Source of the DNA: Caballeronia cordobensis
Lineage (GTDB): Bacteria > Pseudomonadota > Gammaproteobacteria > Burkholderiales > Burkholderiaceae
Assembly (NCBI RefSeq): GCF_001544575.2
Contig: NZ_FCNY02000003.1
Coordinates: 248,001 to 312,000, forward strand
Direction of reading: 5' to 3'
Length of the DNA: 64,000 nucleotides
Part shown: piece after piece, positions 60,162 through 64,000 of the stretch
Numbering within the stretch: the first letter of the stretch is position 1
How the letters are laid out: the number at the start of each line of letters is the position of its first letter
Made by a program: the position numbers and the translations under genes
Notes under the pieces: model-generated
Told to the model about the DNA's origin: nothing
Seen by the model: the letters and a program-made list of their open reading frames with translations, nothing else
The model's database searches: none

Positions 60162-60920
60162 ATGAATCGCGTGACCCGATGCGGCATTGAACGCCCGACA
60201 CCCTTTTACTCACTCGCCGAGGGCCAGGAAGTGCGGGCCCGGCTCGACCGGTATCTCGACGGGAAGATGGCCGAATGGGCCGCTACCGTTCCCTATGCCA
60301 ACCACCTGGAAAGCCGGAAGCTGGACAGCAGATGGTATCGCCGCCATACGATCGAGCATGTATGGCGCATTCGTCTGAGCCGCTCGGCGCATTGCAAGGC
60401 GCTGCACGCGATCACCCAGATTTCGCCGGAAGCCGCGCAGCTTTACGGGCAATACCAGTCCGAAGAGATGAACCACGACCAGTTGTTCATGCAGGACTGC
60501 AAGGCGCTCGGCGTCACGCAGGAGGAACTGCTTGCCACCGAGCCGTTCCTCGCGACCCGTCTGCTGCAAGGATTCTTCTATTTTCTCTGCGAGCACGAAA
60601 GCCCGCTCGGGGTGGTCGCATCGAGCTATCTGGTCGAGTACACGACGGCGAAGCTCACGCCTCGCCAGATCGAATCGCTGCGCACGACGCTCGGCGACGA
60701 GAAGATCAAAGGCCAGCTCGCGCACATCAACACCGATGTCGGCGACGATCACGCGGGCGAGATGTGGCGCATCCTGCGCTACCTGATTCAATCGGAAGAA
60801 GACGTCGAAAAGGTGCTGCGCTATTTCGACGACATTCAGACCATCCTCGCCATGTACTTCCGCGAGCTTTACGAGACCACGGTCGGAACGCCGCCCGTGG
60901 CGGAAATGGCGACCGCGTGA
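60162..60920 (+). CDS. Haem-oxygenase-fold, probable diiron enzyme (HDO/TenA-like)
   Basis: 252-aa all-helical protein of the TenA/PqqC/iron-containing redox superfamily. Candidate iron ligands in adjacent helices are E101/E102 and H105 (SEEMNHDQLF), E159 and D195/H197 (DVGDDHAGEM), compatible with an HDO-type metal site. HDO enzymes carry out N-oxygenation, desaturation or C-C cleavage in natural-product pathways. The next gene encodes a ferredoxin, a plausible electron source. GAGGAG precedes the ATG. Which of these reactions it does cannot be read. Confidence 0.85.
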   Translation: MNRVTRCGIERPTPFYSLAEGQEVRARLDRYLDGKMAEWAATVPYANHLESRKLDSRWYRRHTIEHVWRIRLSRSAHCKALHAITQISPEAAQLYGQYQSEEMNHDQLFMQDCKALGVTQEELLATEPFLATRLLQGFFYFLCEHESPLGVVASSYLVEYTTAKLTPRQIESLRTTLGDEKIKGQLAHINTDVGDDHAGEMWRILRYLIQSEEDVEKVLRYFDDIQTILAMYFRELYETTVGTPPVAEMATA

Positions 60921-60932
60921 ATCGATAACCTG

Positions 60933-60954
60933 CGGCTGCCCGCACGGGCAGCCG
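60933..60954 (+). terminator. GC-rich perfect hairpin between HDO-like and ferredoxin genes
   Basis: CGGCTGCCCG and CGGGCAGCCG form a perfect 10-bp stem with a 2-nt loop, starting 12 nt after the HDO-like stop. There is no T-run after it, so it is at best a partial terminator or a processing/stability structure that could lower expression of the two downstream genes. Confidence 0.45.
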
Positions 60955-60972
60955 TCGCACCTGGGCCTGAAC

Positions 60973-61254
60973 ATGCATAAAGTAAACGTCAGCACGACCG
61001 GCGAGAGCTTCACGCTGCCCCACGACGCCTATCTCTCCGATGCCGCCGAGCTGCAGCTCGCGGGGCTCACCTTCGGATGCCGGGCCGGCATGTGCGGCAT
61101 CTGCGTGATCGAGGTGATCGACGGCGCAGCCAACCTTTCGCTGCCCGACGAGGACGAGACGCGCCTGCTCGCCTTTCTCGGTTATAGGGATGCAAGTCAT
61201 CGTCTAGCCTGCCAATGCCAGTTGCACGGCGATGTGACGATCCAGCAACGCTGA
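60973..61254 (+). CDS. 2Fe-2S ferredoxin
   Basis: 93-aa plant-type ferredoxin. The cluster cysteines are C36-x4-C41-x2-C44 (FGCRAGMCGICV) and C80 (RLACQC). It is likely the electron donor for the haem-oxygenase-fold enzyme encoded directly upstream or for another oxygenase in the cluster. No dedicated ferredoxin reductase is found in the window. The gene begins with MHKVNVST, typical of this family. Confidence 0.92.
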   Translation: MHKVNVSTTGESFTLPHDAYLSDAAELQLAGLTFGCRAGMCGICVIEVIDGAANLSLPDEDETRLLAFLGYRDASHRLACQCQLHGDVTIQQR

Positions 61255-61269
61255 GCCGGGAGACCCAAT

Positions 61270-61848
61270 TTGAACCCTATCGTCACGATATCCGGCAGCC
61301 CGGCCGCCCGCTCGCGCAGCGCGCACCTGCTGCATGTCGCCGAAAACGTGCTGCATGCGCATGGCATTCCGGTCAGACGCATCGATGTTCGCGAACTGCC
61401 CGCGGCAGCGCTCGTGCACGCCGACTTCGGCGACCCGGACGTGCGCGCCGCGCTCGCGCTCGTCGAAGAGGCTCAGGCCGTCGTAATCGCGACCCCGCTC
61501 TACAAGGCTTCCTATTCCGGCTTGCTGAAGACTTTCCTCGATCTGCTGCCGCGCTCGGCCCTGGCGTCCAAGCCGGTCTTGCCTTTCGCCACCGGCGGCA
61601 GCCTCGCCCATCTGCTCGCGCTCGACTATGCGCTGAAGCCTGTCCTGGCGTCGCTCGGCGCGCAGCACGTACTCGGCAATGTCTTCGCGACGGAGGGGGA
61701 GATAGCGGTGGTCGACGGCGCCTACACGCTCAGCGGCGCGATCGCGCAACGTCTTGCCGATGCGGTCGATGCACTCATGGCGGCGCTCGACGATGCGGCT
61801 GCGTTGCGCCGCTTGCGTCAGCCGCGCATGGTTCAATCGGCGGCGTAG
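61270..61848 (+). CDS. NADPH-dependent FMN reductase (SsuE-like)
   Basis: 192-aa flavodoxin-fold reductase with the FMN-binding N-terminal VTISGSPAARSRS motif and the SsuE-type C-terminal part (GGSLAHLLALDYALKPVLASLGA). It would provide reduced FMN to the LLM monooxygenase encoded at 51574-52659, as SsuE does for SsuD. It is the last gene of the right-going operon, 15 nt after the ferredoxin. The start was called at MNPIVTISG with a GGGAG site (61258). Confidence 0.9.
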   Translation: MNPIVTISGSPAARSRSAHLLHVAENVLHAHGIPVRRIDVRELPAAALVHADFGDPDVRAALALVEEAQAVVIATPLYKASYSGLLKTFLDLLPRSALASKPVLPFATGGSLAHLLALDYALKPVLASLGAQHVLGNVFATEGEIAVVDGAYTLSGAIAQRLADAVDALMAALDDAAALRRLRQPRMVQSAA

Positions 61849-62010
61849 TCGTAGGGCGCGCGAATCCGCCGACCGCGTCGGCGCCTGATCGGCTGACATC
61901 AACTTTTAATCTAACGAAAGCGTTTCGGCATGATTTTCATGCCTATAATCAGCGCACAAGGTTCGATCCGCACAGAGTACGTCCCGCGAAAAACAATAAG
62001 GAGAGCCGTC

Positions 62011-63900
62011 GTGCCCCGATCCCACCGTGCCAGCGACGCATTGCCCTTCAACCCGGACCCGGACAGCGCGGGCCGGCGTCAGTTTCTCGGTCTTGCCGGC
62101 GCCGGGATGCTCGCGACACTGCTGCCGGGGTGCGGCAGCGACGACTCCGGTTCACAGATGTATCCGCAAACCGTCGCCATGGGGCAACAGGCCATCCAGC
62201 AGGTGATCGGCGACCCGGCGCAACCTGTCGCGGCGATTTCCGTGGCCATGCTCAAGGGCAACAACGTCTTCTGGCAGCAGGCGTTCGGCGTATCGTCGGT
62301 GCCGAACCAGACGAAGGCGACGACCCAGACGCGCTTCAATATCGGCTCGGTCAGCAAGCTTTTTCCGGCGCTCGCCGCCACGATTCTCCAGGATCGCGGA
62401 CTGATCACGCTCGATACGCCGATCGTCCAGTATCTGCCGACGTTCACGATGCTTTCACCCGAGTTCGCGAAGATCACCACGCGTCATCTGCTGTCGCATT
62501 CTTCGGGACTGCCGGGCACCAATTCGCGCAATCTCTTCACCTTCGCACCGGTTCCCGGTTACGCGGCCGATACACAGGCCGAACTGGCGAATACGCATCT
62601 GAAGCATTTTCCCGGCGAGCTCGCCGTGTATTGCAACGACGGCTTCACGATGGTCGAGCAGATCGTCCTCGCGAGGACCGGGCAGAGCTTTGCGAGCTTC
62701 GTTCAGGCGAACATCCTCGCGCCGCTCAAGATGACGAACTCCAGTTATCTCACCGCCGTGCCCACCGAGGGTTCCTTCTCGTATCCGTTTGCGCAGGGCA
62801 CGCAGTATCAGGAATTCGTCAATGCCTACGCGACCGGCGGCCTGAGCTCGACACCGGCCGACATGATGAATCTCGCGCAGATGTTCCTCGGCGGCGGCGT
62901 GTTCGACGGGAAACGCGTGGTGTCCGCCGAAGGCATCGCGCAAATGGGCACGGACCAGTCGACCGGCCTCCTCATCAACCCGTCGCCCGAATGGCGCTGG
63001 GGTCTCGGCTGGGATTCGGTCCAGCAGCCCGCACTGCAGGCCGCGGGCGTCCTCGGATGGGAAAAGGATGGCGGGACCGCGTTCTACACGAGCGAATTTT
63101 TCGTCGTGCCGAAGGCGCAACTGGCGTTGATGGTGACCGGCAACTCAGGCTACGACGCCCGCAAACTCGCGGAAAGTCTCGTGCTGTCCGCGCTAAAGGA
63201 AGACGGCACCATCACCTCGCTGCCGGCTAAAGTCAGCACGACCGCGCCGCCCGCTGCGTCCGGTCCGGGCATCACCACCGCGGGCGGCATCTACGGCAAT
63301 TCCGACTCGCCGCTTCAGGCGATTGCCAATCCGGATGGCAGCCTGCAACTCAATCAATGGGATGGCCCTACGCGTGCGTGGAAGCAGGTAGGCGCTTATC
63401 AATATCGCAGCGACGGCTGGTGGTGGAGCGGCACCGATACCGCGTCGTATCGTTTCGCGGTCGCTTCCGGAACGGACGAAAACGGCAATGCATTCAGCTA
63501 CCGCTATCTGATGAAGCGCGTCGCGCCGGGCGCCGGTTATGCCTATCTGACGCTGCCGATCGGTCAGCAGCTGGCCCCGCTTGCGCCGCTCGACAACGCG
63601 TGGCAGCAGCGCCTGGGCACGCAGTGGACCCTGACAAACGATTCGCCGACGGCCGTGCCGATCGTCATCCTCGGCAACGAGCCGGCCTTCCTCACTACCT
63701 TAACCGAGCTGCCGGGCTATGTTCTGTACGGCAACACGGACCTTCGCTATCAGCTCTTCGTGCCGCTTGCGGACGACCGTGGCGGGATGTCGGTCAAAGT
63801 GCCCGGCAACTTTGGTCGCGATCTCTATGAGATTCGTTTTGCATCGGCGGGCAGCGGAACGACTCTGACGCTGGGGAGTTCGATTTACACGAAGCTCTGA
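62011..63900 (+). CDS. Tat-exported beta-lactamase-fold serine hydrolase, lipoprotein
   Basis: 629-aa protein. The N-terminus has a Tat-type signal (RRQFLGLAGAG, arginines 22-23) followed by a lipobox LLPGC (Cys41), so it is probably a Tat-exported lipoprotein. The beta-lactamase-fold domain (class C/DD-peptidase type) has S113-V-S-K116 and Y207-C-N209. A C-terminal extension of about 200 aa (WNQWDGPT...YQYRSDGWWWSG) is unassigned. The GTG at 62011 follows AAGGAGAG; upstream ATGs are weaker. It may be an esterase, amidase or D-amino-acid peptidase and is the gene right after the biosynthetic cluster. It could be a self-protection or maturation enzyme or unrelated. Confidence 0.85.
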   Translation: MPRSHRASDALPFNPDPDSAGRRQFLGLAGAGMLATLLPGCGSDDSGSQMYPQTVAMGQQAIQQVIGDPAQPVAAISVAMLKGNNVFWQQAFGVSSVPNQTKATTQTRFNIGSVSKLFPALAATILQDRGLITLDTPIVQYLPTFTMLSPEFAKITTRHLLSHSSGLPGTNSRNLFTFAPVPGYAADTQAELANTHLKHFPGELAVYCNDGFTMVEQIVLARTGQSFASFVQANILAPLKMTNSSYLTAVPTEGSFSYPFAQGTQYQEFVNAYATGGLSSTPADMMNLAQMFLGGGVFDGKRVVSAEGIAQMGTDQSTGLLINPSPEWRWGLGWDSVQQPALQAAGVLGWEKDGGTAFYTSEFFVVPKAQLALMVTGNSGYDARKLAESLVLSALKEDGTITSLPAKVSTTAPPAASGPGITTAGGIYGNSDSPLQAIANPDGSLQLNQWDGPTRAWKQVGAYQYRSDGWWWSGTDTASYRFAVASGTDENGNAFSYRYLMKRVAPGAGYAYLTLPIGQQLAPLAPLDNAWQQRLGTQWTLTNDSPTAVPIVILGNEPAFLTTLTELPGYVLYGNTDLRYQLFVPLADDRGGMSVKVPGNFGRDLYEIRFASAGSGTTLTLGSSIYTKL

Positions 63901-64000
63901 ACATGGCGTGGCTCTGTCGCAGTGCCTCATTTCGCCCCCGTCGTGCTATTCGTCGCCAGCAAGCTCGCTGGCGCGATCCCCACGAAACACGGGAAGGCGC
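63901..64000. other. Right-edge sequence
   Basis: 100 nt after the serine hydrolase. No gene, hairpin terminator or promoter could be recognised. It is truncated by the window edge. Confidence 0.3.

Noticed and set aside
54133..61848. Nikkomycin/polyoxin-type nucleoside cluster
   Set aside because: Some enzyme classes match, but the radical SAM enzyme that builds octosyl acid and other nucleoside-specific genes are not found.
61215..63230. 671-aa frame across the FMN reductase and serine hydrolase genes
   Set aside because: It has no domain and runs over two well-supported genes in another frame; shadow.
1..64000. CRISPR array, prophage or insertion sequence
   Set aside because: No repeated spacer-array pattern, transposase or phage structural gene was found on either strand.

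Overview
This is a GC-rich (roughly 60-65% by eye), densely coding window. Codon use, gene families (a DUF4148 secreted peptide, YbfB/YjiJ-type and other MFS exporters, many LysR and FCD-GntR regulators) and the style of the operons suggest a chromosome or chromid of a Burkholderiaceae bacterium of the Paraburkholderia/Caballeronia type. The organism is inferred from gene content only. No rRNA, tRNA, CRISPR array, intact insertion sequence or phage module was seen.

Region by region. 0.2-3 kb: a GT4 glycosyltransferase with a NodB-type deacetylase, then an alpha/beta hydrolase. 3.2-5.5 kb: beta-carbonic anhydrase followed by a SulP anion (probably bicarbonate) transporter. 5.5-7.4 kb: an ECF sigma / anti-sigma operon with an extra membrane-anchored gene. 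7.5-11 kb: a LysR regulator with two HTH domains, a universal stress protein and two divergent FCD-GntR regulators. 11.2-17.5 kb: a seven-gene operon combining an NMT1/SsuA-type ABC importer, an aconitase-family (LeuCD-like) hydratase and an isocitrate-lyase/PEP-mutase-family lyase; this looks like uptake and cleavage of an unknown branched dicarboxylate. 17.5-20 kb: a YqjH/YqjI-like ferric-siderophore reductase and PadR pair, a flavin reductase-like protein and a membrane protein.

20.8-37.3 kb: a variant aryl-polyene-type lipid/pigment cluster on two divergent arms. The left arm has a dehydratase, chain-length factor, ketosynthase, methyltransferase, deacetylase, MMPL exporter, LolA-like protein, LpxL-like acyltransferase, an AMP-ligase fused to a dehydratase, and a membrane protein. 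The right arm has an ACP, a FabG-type reductase, a halogenase-like flavoprotein, a MipA/OmpV porin-like protein, a PlsC-like acyltransferase and a GT2.

37.3-41.5 kb: an OmpR-type two-component system next to a redoxin, two small secreted proteins and Ohr. Two near-identical composite repeats flank the redoxin and look like sites for the response regulator. 41.5-48.8 kb: LysR regulators, three MFS transporters, a PBP7-like endopeptidase and a small unknown protein.

48.8-64 kb: after a decayed small gene comes the most unusual part, a biosynthetic cluster from about 49.3 to 61.8 kb. It encodes an ArgP-like LysR, an MFS exporter, a luciferase-like monooxygenase, a DUF1611 protein, an EPSP-synthase homologue with altered active-site residues, a PhyH-type Fe/2-oxoglutarate oxygenase, a HisC-like aminotransferase, two ATP-grasp ligases, a haem-oxygenase-fold (probable diiron) enzyme, a 2Fe-2S ferredoxin and an NADPH:FMN reductase. 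I do not recognise it as a known pathway; it probably makes a small modified amino-acid or peptide metabolite. A Tat-exported beta-lactamase-fold lipoprotein follows it.
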